64,000 nt of DNA from Pseudomonas entomophila (GCF_013523165.1 NZ_JAAMQI010000002.1:1-64000), one strand, 5' to 3'. Shown: positions 1 through 10,836, numbered from the stretch's first letter. A program made the numbers and translations. Notes: generated from the sequence alone by a model not told the origin.

Positions 1-300
1 GGGCAGGGCATTGCAAGGCAGGCAGTGCCTCTGTGGCTCGGTCCCGTTTGCCCGACCCGCCATGGCACCTGCCCCTGCGGTTCCAGCCAGCTCGATCGTA
101 GCGAGCAGACAACCACGGTCCTGTGTTCCCCTCCCTCCATCCGCCTTGTCCGTTCCCGATTGCGCTTTTGTGCTGCTCGCTGCGCATTGCTTGCCGCTCA
201 CCCTTTGCAGCGTGCAACTGATCCCTGTCTTGGCCCTCGATTCTCTTCCAGTCCCGCCCCCCTCGATTTCATCTTTTTTAAAAAAAATTCAACAGGGGTG
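1..300. other. Non-coding stretch before tRNA cluster
   Basis: No convincing gene is visible. Open frames here are short, lack ribosome-binding sites and have no recognisable protein family. The stretch is C/T-rich on the plus strand and ends in an A/T-rich block (about 268-292) just ahead of the tRNA promoter. It may be the tail of an upstream intergenic region. Confidence 0.5.
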
Positions 301-329
301 TTGACTTAGCGTCGGTACCTGCGTAAATT
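301..329 (+). promoter_or_regulatory. Sigma70 promoter of the tRNA-Val/Asp cluster
   Basis: TTGACT at 301-306 and TAAATT at 324-329 are separated by 17 bases. A GC-rich stretch (TCGCGGCC) follows the -10 box, as is typical of stringently controlled stable-RNA promoters. The first tRNA starts 31 bases after the -10 box. Confidence 0.75.
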
Positions 330-360
330 TCGCGGCCTCAGCGAAGCAAACGCAACAAGC

Positions 361-436
361 GGGTGATTAGCTCAGCCGGGAGAGCATCTGCCTTACAAGC
401 AGAGGGTCGGCGGTTCGATCCCGTCATCACCCACCA
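361..436 (+). tRNA. tRNA-Val (anticodon TAC)
   Basis: This is a 76-nt cloverleaf with acceptor arms GGGTGAT and ATCACCC, anticodon loop CTTACAA (anticodon TAC), T-arm GGTTCGATC and an encoded CCA end. It is the first gene of a three-tRNA cluster. Confidence 0.96.
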
Positions 437-513
437 CTTCACTGAGATTGTTCCTGACCCAGCCGATTCGCAAGATGACGCTATTGAGAGGAACCGGACG
501 CAAGTCCACATGC

Positions 514-590
514 GCAGCGGTAGTTCAGTCGGTTAGAATACCGGCCTGTCACGCCGGGGGTCGCGGGTTCGAGTCCCGTCCGCTGCGCCA
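514..590 (+). tRNA. tRNA-Asp (anticodon GTC), copy 1
   Basis: This is a 77-nt cloverleaf with acceptor arms GCAGCGG and CCGCTGC, anticodon loop CTGTCAC (anticodon GTC), T-loop TTCGAGT and encoded CCA. It is identical over its full length to the copy at 705-781. Confidence 0.96.
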
Positions 591-704
591 CTTTTTATCC
601 AGATGGGTGCTTGCACCGGTCTGAGGCCAGAAGTCCAGGTAGAAGGTTTACCGAAGCTTCCAGGCCAGATCCCAGTTTCAATCGGGCGCAAGCCTGAGCG
701 ATAC

Positions 705-781
705 GCAGCGGTAGTTCAGTCGGTTAGAATACCGGCCTGTCACGCCGGGGGTCGCGGGTTCGAGTCCCGTCCGCTGCGCCA
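705..781 (+). tRNA. tRNA-Asp (anticodon GTC), copy 2
   Basis: This 77-nt gene is an exact duplicate of the tRNA-Asp at 514-590. The two copies are separated by an unrelated 114-nt spacer. It is the last gene of the cluster and is followed by a strong intrinsic terminator. Confidence 0.96.
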
Positions 782-820
782 TATCCGCTTCGAGGTCACT
801 GAACGCCTTGAAGCACAGAA

Positions 821-847
821 AAAGCGACCTTCGGGTCGCTTTTTTTG
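821..847 (+). terminator. Rho-independent terminator of the tRNA cluster
   Basis: The stem AGCGACC/GGTCGCT (823-829 and 834-840) has a TTCG tetraloop, is preceded by A residues and is followed by at least seven T residues. Confidence 0.93.
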
Positions 848-972
848 TTTCTGCCCGCAGCCACCGCCCGACGGGTGATCAGACTCGCGCTTGACGACGT
901 TCATGGACGAATGGTTTCAGCAGGTGCGCGATGTCATGCACAATACCCGTCCGCCTTGTCCCGGAATCCGTA

Positions 973-1962
973 ATGTCTGGAAAACCGCTCTTCAGTACGC
1001 TTGGGTTGGCTTTGCTGCTGGCAGGCCTGGCAGGCTGCGCCTCGAAAAAATCCGCCATCTACGAACATGAGCATTTCGACGACTCGGGCACCTTTTCGCG
1101 TGCCTTCTCGGTCAACGAGGCCAGCTCCTGCGAAGCGGCACGGCGGGCACTGCTGAGCCAGGGCTACATCATCACCAGCAGCAACGCCAACCAGGTCGCC
1201 GGCAACAAGAGCTTCCAGCAGAACAGCGAGAACCACCTGCAGATCAGCTTCAACATCACCTGTGCGCCGGACAGCGGCGACACCGGGGGCTCCACCCTGT
1301 TCGCCAATGCCCTGCAGGATCGCTACAGCCTGAAGAAGTCCAATACCTCGGCCAGCCTCGGGGTGGGGGTGCTGGGGTCGGTCTCGATGCCAATCGGCTC
1401 GAGCGACGACTCGATGGTCAAGGTGGCCAGCGAGACCGTCACCGCGCCGCAGTTCTACGAGCGCTACTTCGCCCTGGTGGAAAGCTACCTGCCCAAGCCG
1501 CGCAAGGCCGTCGCCAAGACGGCGCCCGACAAGCCGTCTGCGCCAGCGCCGTCGCTCGGCCTGCCAGGCTCGAACCCAAGCCTGAACCCAGGTGCGACCT
1601 CTCTGGCGCCTGAACCCTCGACGTCCGTCCCCCCGATCACGCCCGTCGAGGCGCCTCAGGCCAGCGCCACGCCGTCCACGCCCAGCGAGACCGGCACGGC
1701 GCCTGTCGAGGCACCTGCCGTCGATTCGAGCACGCAGGCCGTTCAGGGCACGCCAGAGACCCCAGGCGCCGCGCCAGCCGCGTCCGACACCTCGAGCACT
1801 CAACCCGTGTCCATGCCTGCGCAAGAAGACCCGCAGGGATCGCAACCGATGGCGCCACCTGCCGACGCCGCGCCGATTCACGTCGAGGTTCAGGAGCCGG
1901 AGGTTCCAGCGACGGTGCCCCTGGCGTCCCCTCCAGTCGATACGAGCGCGCCGTCTTCCTGA
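973..1962 (+). CDS. DUF2242-type lipoprotein
   Basis: A 329-residue predicted outer- or inner-membrane lipoprotein. The start at 973 is preferred to an in-frame ATG at 931 because it places a clean signal peptide at the N-terminus, ending in the lipobox LAGC with the lipidated Cys at residue 22. The first 170 or so residues after the Cys resemble the DUF2242 family of pseudomonads (recognised from general appearance, not a search). The last 150 residues are low-complexity and rich in Pro, Ala, Ser and Thr, which suggests a flexible periplasmic tail. No enzymatic motif is visible. The gene stands alone after the tRNA cluster, and its function is unknown. Confidence 0.8.
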   Translation: MSGKPLFSTLGLALLLAGLAGCASKKSAIYEHEHFDDSGTFSRAFSVNEASSCEAARRALLSQGYIITSSNANQVAGNKSFQQNSENHLQISFNITCAPDSGDTGGSTLFANALQDRYSLKKSNTSASLGVGVLGSVSMPIGSSDDSMVKVASETVTAPQFYERYFALVESYLPKPRKAVAKTAPDKPSAPAPSLGLPGSNPSLNPGATSLAPEPSTSVPPITPVEAPQASATPSTPSETGTAPVEAPAVDSSTQAVQGTPETPGAAPAASDTSSTQPVSMPAQEDPQGSQPMAPPADAAPIHVEVQEPEVPATVPLASPPVDTSAPSS

Positions 1963-2103
1963 AAGGGTCTGATACAGGCAAGCCAGACAGCCTGTCGAAC
2001 CTCTGCGCTTTTCATCGCTCCTAACACTGTCACGGCTTTTTCATCATCGCGTTGTAGCGTGATGTTATGAAGCCGACGTGTGAAACGATCAGGAGCCAGA
2101 CCC

Positions 2104-2190
2104 ATGGATGATTATCAGGAAGAGTTGCTCGAGTCCCGCGCTGTCGAATGGGACACCGCCGAACTGGCCGAAGACGCCACCGAGCTCTAG
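2104..2190 (+). CDS. Possible 28-residue acidic small protein
   Basis: A short ORF encodes 28 residues starting MDDYQEELLE and ending in acidic residues. An AGGAG motif sits eight bases upstream of the ATG. The ORF overlaps the end of the convergent AraC-type gene by four bases. Nine of the 28 residues are Asp or Glu. I have a vague memory of similar tiny ORFs in pseudomonads but cannot verify it. Expression is unproven. Confidence 0.4.
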   Translation: MDDYQEELLESRAVEWDTAELAEDATEL

Positions 2191-3236
2191 GCGGTGGGCG
2201 TCGCACACCGCAGCTGGCGACGGTAGTCGCCCGGTGTGTGGCCGGTCCAGCGCTTGAACGCACGCTGGAACGCCTCGGCCGAGGCGAACCCCAGCAGGTA
2301 GGCGATTTCGCCAAAGCTCGACGTGGTGTCGCGGATGTAGGCTTCGGCCAGATCGCGCCGTGTGTCGTTCAGCAGTGCGCGAAATCGAGTGCCCTCGCTG
2401 GCCAGCCGACGCCGTACGGTCCAGGCCGGCAGCTGCAGGTGCCGGGCGACGGTCTCCAGGTCCGGCTCTCGCCCACCGCTGAGCAAGGGCCCGAGGCAGC
2501 GGATGACGTGCTCCGACACACTGCGCAGGCGCGTGCGCTGTTCGAGTTCAGCCTCGCACAGCTGCACCAGGTGCTGCCACGTGCCCGGGCAATGCCAGGC
2601 ATTGGGCAGGTCCAGCAGCGCCTGGCTCAGGTGCAGCCGATTGCCGGGCGCGGCGAAGCGCACGTTCGAGCTGCACAGGTCCGCGTAATGCGCAGCGTAG
2701 CCTGGCGCCTCGAAAGCGATTTCCAGCCGATCGGCCTGCACAGGTACCGTCACCAGGCCACTGAGCTGCGCCAGCCAGCCGCTCAGGACCGAATCGACCA
2801 CGAACCGGTTGTAGTCGTTGTACGGGTCGATGGCGTAGAAGCACAACCAGGCGCCCTGTGCATCGGGCTGGTAGGACGACTGCCCGCGGTAGTTGACGGC
2901 GTACAACGGTTCGAAGCGCAGCAGGGTGCGGGCAGCCTCGCCCAGGGTCGGCGCCTGGGCCGCCGCCATGCCCGCCAGACCGGCCTGGGGCAGGCGGCTC
3001 AGCCGACCCATGTGCAGGCCCAGGGCGGGCTCACCGCTCAGTGAGAGGGCGGCATGCCCCAGGTGCATGTAGCGAGGGATCGACAGCCGCGCGCCGGGCT
3101 GTGCCAGACGCGCGTCGCTCACGCCATAGCGCTGCAGCAAGGCCTTGGCATCGTGCCCCCGCTGCGTCAAGGCCTCGGCCAGGGGCAAGGTGAAGGCGAC
3201 CGACAGGTCGCCCAGACGCACCCGTGGGGTCGGCAT
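2187..3236 (-). CDS. AraC-family transcriptional regulator
   Basis: A 349-residue regulator with two parts. Residues about 20-210 match the arabinose-binding-like N-terminal domain found in OruR/ArgR-type AraC proteins (PF12625-like). Residues about 255-340 form the double helix-turn-helix domain, with the typical segments IAYLLGFASAEAFQRAFKRW and TGHTPGDYRRQL. The ATG lies three bases after the stop codon of the nitrilase-like gene, so the two probably share one transcript read on the minus strand. That pairing suggests the regulator controls, or responds to, something linked to that protein. The ligand is unknown. Confidence 0.9.
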   Translation of the reverse strand: MPTPRVRLGDLSVAFTLPLAEALTQRGHDAKALLQRYGVSDARLAQPGARLSIPRYMHLGHAALSLSGEPALGLHMGRLSRLPQAGLAGMAAAQAPTLGEAARTLLRFEPLYAVNYRGQSSYQPDAQGAWLCFYAIDPYNDYNRFVVDSVLSGWLAQLSGLVTVPVQADRLEIAFEAPGYAAHYADLCSSNVRFAAPGNRLHLSQALLDLPNAWHCPGTWQHLVQLCEAELEQRTRLRSVSEHVIRCLGPLLSGGREPDLETVARHLQLPAWTVRRRLASEGTRFRALLNDTRRDLAEAYIRDTTSSFGEIAYLLGFASAEAFQRAFKRWTGHTPGDYRRQLRCATPTA

Positions 3237-3239
3237 GCG

Positions 3240-4358
3240 CTACAGCCAGACGTTCAGCAGACGCGCGCCAGCGTGCGGCGGGCCGCTGAGCAGCTGGTCG
3301 CCAACCCCGGCGAAGCCTTGCCCATCGCTGCCCATCTCCCAGAACTGCCCGCGCAGAAAGACCGTCATGCGCGTCGTCTGGTGGGCGGGTACGCCGAGCA
3401 GTGTCTGCCAGGCGGCCTGCTCGCTGACCGTGCCGGGCTGCACGGGCAGCTGGGCACTCAGCGGCTGATGCCGGTTGCCACGCCAGGGGGCCATCCAGCG
3501 GTTGCGCCCGCCGAGAAAGGCAGGGTTGGCGACCAGGTCGACCGACTGCGCGGCGAGTTGCCGATGATTCTGAGGGTACCAGCTGTCGCTACCGACCAGG
3601 ATGCCCAAGGTGCCTGCCGGTGTGGCGAAGGTGTGCAGCGGTGCCTGGTGTTCACCCTGGATGAAGCGCCGCACTTCGCCATCGGGAAAGCGCTGGCGTT
3701 GCGGCTGCCCCAGCACCGCCCCCGTGGCATCGAACACCACGCTGCAGTTGAACAGGGCGCCCGTGCCGGGGTACAGCGTCCCCTGTTCGGCGTAGGGGGC
3801 CGGCAGCACGATCGAGCCGGCCACCAGGGTCACGCCGAACTCCTTGGCCAGCCCACCGAACAAGGCCTGATAATCGGCCGCCATCTGTCCGGCCTTCATG
3901 CGCAGGTGCGCATCGCCCCGGCGGTCCTCGCCTTCGGCCATCAGCACGGCCAGGCCGTAGCGCACGGGGTTGCTGATTTCGAGCCACTGCAGGGCTTCAC
4001 GGCGCCGAGGCACCTGGTACAGCTCGTTCTTCTCGCCGCGCGCCCACAGCCACGTACCCACGTGTTCCGGCAAGACCACCACGGTCTTGGGCGTCAGCAT
4101 GCCCAGTGCCCGGGCGTGTTCGAGGTAGGCGGCCAGCTTGCGGTGCAGGCGTTGCAGGTTCTGGTAGTCGACCGGGTAGAGCAGCGGCTCGATCCCCAGC
4201 AGATTGCCCCGTTCACTGGGGGTGCCATGATCGAGGGCGACGGTGATGCGCAGGTCGGACAGGTAATGACCTTCCGGACGCTGCAGTGTCCAGACGCCGT
4301 AACTGCCCAGGGCGAGGAAGAGTGTCAGTACGAACGCACCGACCAGGAATTTACGCAT
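3240..4358 (-). CDS. Membrane-anchored nitrilase-fold protein lacking the catalytic Cys
   Basis: A 372-residue protein with one N-terminal membrane anchor (residues about 4-25) and a carbon-nitrogen hydrolase fold like the periplasmic domain of apolipoprotein N-acyltransferase. The nitrilase Glu is present (VVVLPEHVG, E98). The position where family members carry the nucleophilic Cys (pattern C-x-D-x-x-[YF]-P) reads GSDSWYP, so the Cys is replaced by Gly (G256, codon GGT, one base from TGT). The usual Lys segment reads QPQRQRFP and has no Lys. The protein is therefore probably not a classical amidase: it may be a pseudoenzyme, or decayed. The ATG at 4358 was chosen over a GTG six bases upstream. 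It is cotranscribed with the AraC-type gene downstream. Confidence 0.8.
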   Translation of the reverse strand: MRKFLVGAFVLTLFLALGSYGVWTLQRPEGHYLSDLRITVALDHGTPSERGNLLGIEPLLYPVDYQNLQRLHRKLAAYLEHARALGMLTPKTVVVLPEHVGTWLWARGEKNELYQVPRRREALQWLEISNPVRYGLAVLMAEGEDRRGDAHLRMKAGQMAADYQALFGGLAKEFGVTLVAGSIVLPAPYAEQGTLYPGTGALFNCSVVFDATGAVLGQPQRQRFPDGEVRRFIQGEHQAPLHTFATPAGTLGILVGSDSWYPQNHRQLAAQSVDLVANPAFLGGRNRWMAPWRGNRHQPLSAQLPVQPGTVSEQAAWQTLLGVPAHQTTRMTVFLRGQFWEMGSDGQGFAGVGDQLLSGPPHAGARLLNVWL

Positions 4359-4603
4359 GTGCACGTCACTGAAAGAAGCGATGCCGTACCCCGCTCGTTG
4401 CCAACCGATCGGCCTTCGAGGTCGATGACGGACGGCAGGACGCGCGCAGGTCAGCCTGGTGGCTCACCATACCATTGCACAAGGGGTCGGGTCATGCCTC
4501 TGCCTGCCGTGCGCGTCACGAACGCATCGGCATCAATCGGCCCAGGGCCAGGTCGAGACAAGGGTGCGCTCGTCAAGGCACGGCTGACGGCGTGCAGGCA
4601 GGG
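4359..4603. other. Intergenic region, no gene seen
   Basis: This stretch of about 245 bases separates two minus-strand genes. It presumably carries the promoter of the nitrilase-like/AraC pair, but I cannot point to a convincing -35/-10 pair. No palindrome or terminator stands out. Confidence 0.4.
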
Positions 4604-5086
4604 TCAGTCGCGTGCAGGGACGAGCGGCGCAGCGAAGCCGCCGGTCAGGAGCTGCCGCGGGTCGGCAACGGCCAGTTGATCGCCGATCAGCGTATTGAAA
4701 TCCTGCATGGACCAGGGCTTGGGCAGGAAGTCGACATTCGGAGGGAGCGGGGACGCCAGCTTGTTGTGGTAGCCGCTCATGACCACGATGTTCAGGCCAG
4801 GCGTCTGTTGTCGAGCCAGGCATGCGAGTTCGAGCCCGTCGAGCTTGCCAGGGGTGCGCACGTCGGTGAGCAGCAACGCCCAGGTCTGGCGGGTGAGCAT
4901 GGCTGCGCCTTCATCGGCTGTAGCGACGGCCGTCACGTCGGCGCCCAGGTCTTCCAGGGCCATGACGATGAGTTCTCGAAGACTGGGTTCGTCTTCGATC
5001 AGCAACACGGTCGGTGAAGCGTTCATAGTGATCAGTGATTCCATGTTGCATCGAGCGCGGAGCGCTTCTCCCACGAATAACGGCAT
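4604..5086 (-). CDS. Single-domain response regulator
   Basis: A 160-residue protein made of a receiver (CheY-like) domain with no output domain. It carries the acidic pair E31-D32 (LLIEDEP), the phosphoacceptor D75 (LLTDVRTPG), S104 (VVMSG) and the conserved K123 (FLPKPW). The start at 5086 was chosen because GAGGAG lies six bases upstream. The internal ATGs at 5044 and 5026 have no comparable site, although the domain itself begins after the latter. No sensor kinase gene is adjacent, so the partner is unknown. It is divergent from the BCCT transporter gene. Confidence 0.85.
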   Translation of the reverse strand: MPLFVGEALRARCNMESLITMNASPTVLLIEDEPSLRELIVMALEDLGADVTAVATADEGAAMLTRQTWALLLTDVRTPGKLDGLELACLARQQTPGLNIVVMSGYHNKLASPLPPNVDFLPKPWSMQDFNTLIGDQLAVADPRQLLTGGFAAPLVPARD

Positions 5087-5293
5087 GCGGACTCCTCGCT
5101 TGCTGAAACGGCGTAGCGCCGCGGAGCGCGCTTGCAAACGAGTCAGACACCCGTTGCCGACATTAGATTCCCTGACTCGGCGTTTGGCGACCAACAAAGT
5201 TTTCCGATCGGGCCGATAGAGACTGTCGTGCAGGGCCGTGACCCTCAGTCGACGCGTGCCGTGCGGCTTAAGTTGTATCGCCTTTCGTACGGG

Positions 5294-5311
5294 ACGACGA
5301 TCGGTCGTCGT
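5294..5311. promoter_or_regulatory. Perfect 7-bp inverted repeat upstream of BCCT gene
   Basis: ACGACGA and TCGTCGT flank a TCGG centre. It lies in the 404-base divergent region between the response regulator and the BCCT transporter gene (5087-5490). It could be an operator for a dimeric regulator of transporter expression, or part of an RNA leader hairpin. No other gene or clear promoter is visible in that region. Confidence 0.3.
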
Positions 5312-5490
5312 ACACGGGTTTATCGTGCCTTGAAACAGGGGTGCGAGTCGTTCAGAGCATGGGCCGAGACGGTCCTGGAACAGGCCACGCCAGGACCGAC
5401 GCCGATAATCCCGTGGCGACCGCTGCCGGGCCTCGACAGGCCTGGCGCCGGCTGGAGCGAGACAACAAAAACAACCGCAAAGGGGCTCAG

Positions 5491-7245
5491 ATGGCTACGC
5501 AACCGAACGACGAGGCCATGGGCCTTGGGGTGACCGACCCTTCCAACACCGCCGAGGCCCGACAGGACCGCTCGCTCGAAGGCCGCCTCGACGGCTGGGT
5601 GTTCGGCGTGACCAGTGTCATCGCCGTGGCGTTCATCCTGTGGGGTTTCCTCAATCAGGCCAACCTCGCCGCCAGCGCCTCCACGGCCCAGTCCTGGGTC
5701 ATCGTGAACTTCGGCTGGTTCTTCGTGCTCACCTCGACCTTGATCGTGGTCTTCGTGCTGTGGCTGGCCGCCAGCCGATACGGGCGAATCCCGCTCGGTT
5801 GCGACGGCGAACCTCCGGAGTTTCGTACCATTTCCTGGGTGGCCATGATGTTCAGCGCCGGCATGGGCATCGGCCTGATGTTCTTCGGCGTGGCCGAGCC
5901 GCTCTCGCATTACGTCAACCCGCCACCCGGCACGGTGGCAGGCCAGTCCAACGAGGCGTTGCAGGTGGCGATGGCCACCACGCTGTTCCACTGGACGCTG
6001 CACCCCTGGGCCATGTACGCCATCGTCGGGCTGGTGATCGCCTACGGCACCTTCCGCCGTGGCCGTTCGCAGCTGATTTCCGCCGCGTTCCGCCCGCTGA
6101 TCGGCCGGCATGCCAACGGGCCGGCCGGGCGCATGATCGACATGATGGCCATCTTCGCCACGCTGTTCGGTTCGGCCGCGTCGCTGGGCCTGGGCGCCCT
6201 GCAGATCGCCGGTGGGCTCGAGTACAACGGCTGGATCGAGCACCCTGGCAAGCTGTTGCACATCCTGATCATCGCCGGGCTGACGGTGGCCTTCGTGGCG
6301 TCGGCGGTCTCCGGCATCGGCAAGGGCATCCAGTGGCTGTCCAACACCAACATGGTGCTGGCCCTGGTCCTGGCGCTGTTCGTGTTCATGGTCGGGCCGA
6401 CCTTGCTGATGCTCAACCTGCTGCCGACCTCGATCGGCATCTACGTCAAGTTGCTGCCCGAAATGATGGCGCGCACCACCGCCAGCGGCGGCGCGCAGAT
6501 GGGTGACTGGCTGGCCGGGTGGACGGTGTTCTACTGGGCCTGGTGGGTGTCCTGGACGCCCTTCGTCGGCATGTTCATCGCCCGCATCAGCCGCGGCCGC
6601 ACCATTCGACAGTTCGTCAGCGGTGTGCTGCTGGTGCCCAGCCTGGTCAGCCTGATCTGGTTCGCCATCTTCGGCGGCGCCAGCATCGATGCGCTGCGCG
6701 AGGGCGCCTTCCAGCTCACCAACGGCGCAGTCAACAGCAACCATGCGTTGTACGAGTTGCTGGCCACGTACCCCTGGGCCTCGGCCACCTCGGTGCTGGT
6801 GATGATCCTGGTGGCCATCTTCTTCGTCTCGGGGGCCGACGCTGCCTCGCTGGTCATGGGCACGCTGTCCGAGCACGGCACCACCGAACCCTCGCGGCGC
6901 ACGGTGATCTTCTGGGGCGGGCTGACCGGTACCGTCGCGGCGATCATGCTGGCGATCGGCGATCCGTCCGATCCGGGTGCGGCGCTGACCGGGCTGCAGA
7001 ACCTCACCATCGTGGTGGCGCTGCCGTTCGTCATCGTGATGGTCCTGCTGTGCCTGGCCCTGTACCGCGACCTGCGCAAGGACCCGATGATGCTGCGGCA
7101 CCTGCGCGGCAGCGAGCTGATCGAGAAGGCGGTGCTGTACGGCGCAGTGAAGCACGGCGAGGAGTTCCACATCGTGGTCAAGGAAACCAAGGTCACCCCG
7201 GCGCCTGCTCCGGTCGAGCCACCAGCGCCACTCTCGGAGCACTGA
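5491..7245 (+). CDS. betT: BCCT-family betaine/choline/carnitine transporter
   Basis: A 584-residue inner-membrane transporter with about 12 membrane segments. It carries the BCCT signatures GMGIGLMFFGVAEP (about residues 125-140), the tryptophan-rich box WAWWVSWTPFVGMFIARIS (about 350-368) and RGRTIR. The glycine pattern GMGIGL is that of sodium-coupled betaine or choline carriers rather than sodium-independent exchangers. The ATG at 5491 is preceded by AAGGGG, whereas upstream in-frame starts lack a site. The C-terminal cytoplasmic tail is short and Pro-rich, unlike the long regulatory tails of some BetT proteins. The substrate (choline, betaine or carnitine) cannot be fixed from sequence, so the symbol is tentative. 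Confidence 0.88.
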   Translation: MATQPNDEAMGLGVTDPSNTAEARQDRSLEGRLDGWVFGVTSVIAVAFILWGFLNQANLAASASTAQSWVIVNFGWFFVLTSTLIVVFVLWLAASRYGRIPLGCDGEPPEFRTISWVAMMFSAGMGIGLMFFGVAEPLSHYVNPPPGTVAGQSNEALQVAMATTLFHWTLHPWAMYAIVGLVIAYGTFRRGRSQLISAAFRPLIGRHANGPAGRMIDMMAIFATLFGSAASLGLGALQIAGGLEYNGWIEHPGKLLHILIIAGLTVAFVASAVSGIGKGIQWLSNTNMVLALVLALFVFMVGPTLLMLNLLPTSIGIYVKLLPEMMARTTASGGAQMGDWLAGWTVFYWAWWVSWTPFVGMFIARISRGRTIRQFVSGVLLVPSLVSLIWFAIFGGASIDALREGAFQLTNGAVNSNHALYELLATYPWASATSVLVMILVAIFFVSGADAASLVMGTLSEHGTTEPSRRTVIFWGGLTGTVAAIMLAIGDPSDPGAALTGLQNLTIVVALPFVIVMVLLCLALYRDLRKDPMMLRHLRGSELIEKAVLYGAVKHGEEFHIVVKETKVTPAPAPVEPPAPLSEH

Positions 7246-7274
7246 CCGGTACCCTCTCCACGCACACTGTTCGA

Positions 7275-7305
7275 AATGATCATAAAGTTGTCACTTTCGG
7301 TCATT
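7275..7305. promoter_or_regulatory. Nested inverted repeats upstream of fadH-like gene
   Basis: AAAGT/ACTTT (7284-7288 and 7293-7297) around TGTC is nested inside AATGA/TCATT (7275-7279 and 7301-7305), nearly on the same centre. It lies about 100 bases before the dienoyl-CoA reductase gene and 30 bases after the transporter stop. It looks like an operator for a dimeric regulator, but no known box was recognised. Confidence 0.35.
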
Positions 7306-7329
7306 GAGGCGCGTGCGTGGGGTGGGTAA

Positions 7330-9438
<2,109 letters not shown>

Positions 9439-9510
9439 GTAGCGAGGGCAGGGGATCGCTCGAAGCAGATGGCGGTCGCTTGCTACACTCACGCGCTTTT
9501 CGCCCTCTCG

Positions 9511-10419
9511 ATGCGCATGGACACTGACTGCTTCGAACTGCCGCAAGCGCCCCTGCACCCCTTGAACCTGCCCTGGCTCGCCACTGCCGGGGTCCAGGTC
9601 GCGGTCTTGCGCCTGGATCTCGTCGATCCGCTGATCACCGGCAACAAGGGCTTCAAGCTGCACCACCACCTGCGCCAGGCGCGCCGTGCCGGGGCACCTG
9701 GGTTGCTGAGCCTGGGCGGCGCTCACTCCAATCATCTGCACGCCCTGGCGGCGGCGGGCAAGCGCTTCGGCTTCGCCACCGCCGGCCTGCTGCGTGGCCA
9801 GGACCAAGACACCCCGACGGTGCGCGACCTCCAGGCGTTCGGCATGCACCTGCATTGGCTGGGGCATGGCGGCTATCGCGCCCGACACGAGGCTGGCTTC
9901 TGGCACCCCTGGCAGGCGCACTATCCCGGTTGGCACTGCATCCCCGAAGGCGGTGGGAGCGCGTTGGGCATGGGCGGCTGCGCGGTGCTGCTGGAGCACG
10001 TTCGCGCACAACTGCCCCGGCTGGGTTGGGACGATCATGACGCCTGGTGGCTGGCGGTTGGTACCGGCACCACGCTTGCCGGTCTGGTGCAGGCCGAGCG
10101 GGGACGTCACCGGGTGCACGGCGCCTTGGCCGTGCCGGCCCGTTACGGCGTGGCGCGAGACGTTCAGGCGTTGGTGGGGGAGGATGGGTATCGCCTGCAC
10201 GAGGCCTGCGGGGCCGGGTTCGGCCAGGTCGACCAGGCGTTGCGGCAGTTCATGGACGACTGCGAGCGTGACAGCGGCGTGCCTCTGGAAGGGGTGTACA
10301 CCGGCAAGGCGTTGCTGGCGTTGCAGCGTGAGGTCCAAGCCGGTGGCTTCGCCCCGGGCACGCGCGTGGTGTTCGTGCACACCGGGGGGTTGCAGGGACG
10401 GCGGGGGTATGAGGCGTAG
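9511..10419 (+). CDS. PLP-dependent enzyme of the D-cysteine desulfhydrase/ACC deaminase family
   Basis: A 302-residue fold-type II PLP enzyme. The PLP-lysine segment is GNKGFKLHHHL (compare GNKxRKLE in the family), the phosphate and substrate segment is LGGAHSNHLHALAAAGK, and a Gly-rich loop GTGTTLAGL lies near residue 190. The family includes D-cysteine desulfhydrase and 1-aminocyclopropane-1-carboxylate deaminase, and this sequence does not allow a choice. A TACACT (9484-9489) lies about 22 bases upstream of the chosen ATG and may be a -10 box, which argues against the ATG at 9469. A second ATG six bases downstream (9517) is also possible. Confidence 0.82.
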   Translation: MRMDTDCFELPQAPLHPLNLPWLATAGVQVAVLRLDLVDPLITGNKGFKLHHHLRQARRAGAPGLLSLGGAHSNHLHALAAAGKRFGFATAGLLRGQDQDTPTVRDLQAFGMHLHWLGHGGYRARHEAGFWHPWQAHYPGWHCIPEGGGSALGMGGCAVLLEHVRAQLPRLGWDDHDAWWLAVGTGTTLAGLVQAERGRHRVHGALAVPARYGVARDVQALVGEDGYRLHEACGAGFGQVDQALRQFMDDCERDSGVPLEGVYTGKALLALQREVQAGGFAPGTRVVFVHTGGLQGRRGYEA

Positions 10420-10540
10420 GCGTACGTTTCGAGCATTTGCACCGTTGGTTTTGTGGGCCTGTAGGGCCAGGGCTCTCAACGTCCTTGCCCAACACGAGGT
10501 GGACCCCCTCGCTGATCTGGCATGATGGTTCATCCCTCCC

Positions 10541-10614
10541 TGTGGGAGCGGGCTTGCCCGCGATGCAGGCGGTGATGGGCCGGACGCTATCGCGGGCAAG
10601 CCCGCTCCCACAGG
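10541..10614. repeat. REP pair (BIME), CGGGCAAGCCCG type
   Basis: Two inverted copies of a classical Pseudomonas REP unit face each other: TGTGGGAGCGGGCTTGCCCG at 10541-10560, and its reverse complement at 10595-10614. Such pairs are common at 3' ends of P. putida genes. Confidence 0.9.
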
Positions 10615-10638
10615 ATGGATTGCGTGGTTCAGGATTTT

Positions 10639-10770
10639 GTGGGCCCTGCGGGCCCAATCGCGGCACGGGGGCCGCTCCCACAGGTGACCGCGATTGCCTG
10701 TGCCACAGCGGCGGGTGAGCGGCCCCAGCCGGGGCGCCGGACCGGCCGCGATCGGGCCCGCAGGGCCCGT
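10639..10770. repeat. GGGCCCTGCGGGCCC palindrome element, inverted pair
   Basis: The left unit begins GTGGGCCCTGCGGGCCC and runs into AATCGCGGCAC and GGCCGCTCCCACAG. The right unit is an inverted relative ending at 10770. Related pairs occur at 18575, 35121, 42741 and 47391, so this is a dispersed family distinct from the REP at 10541. Confidence 0.85.
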
Positions 10771-10836
10771 GAAATCCGCCCACCCCATGCATCAGTCAAA
10801 CCTGTGCCAATGCGGCCCAACGGACCAGCGCCTCCA

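Noticed and set aside
9470..9483. Sigma54-like TGGCGG with TTGC upstream of the PLP enzyme gene
   Set aside because: GG and GC are 11 rather than 12 bases apart, and the gene has no link to sigma54 regulons.
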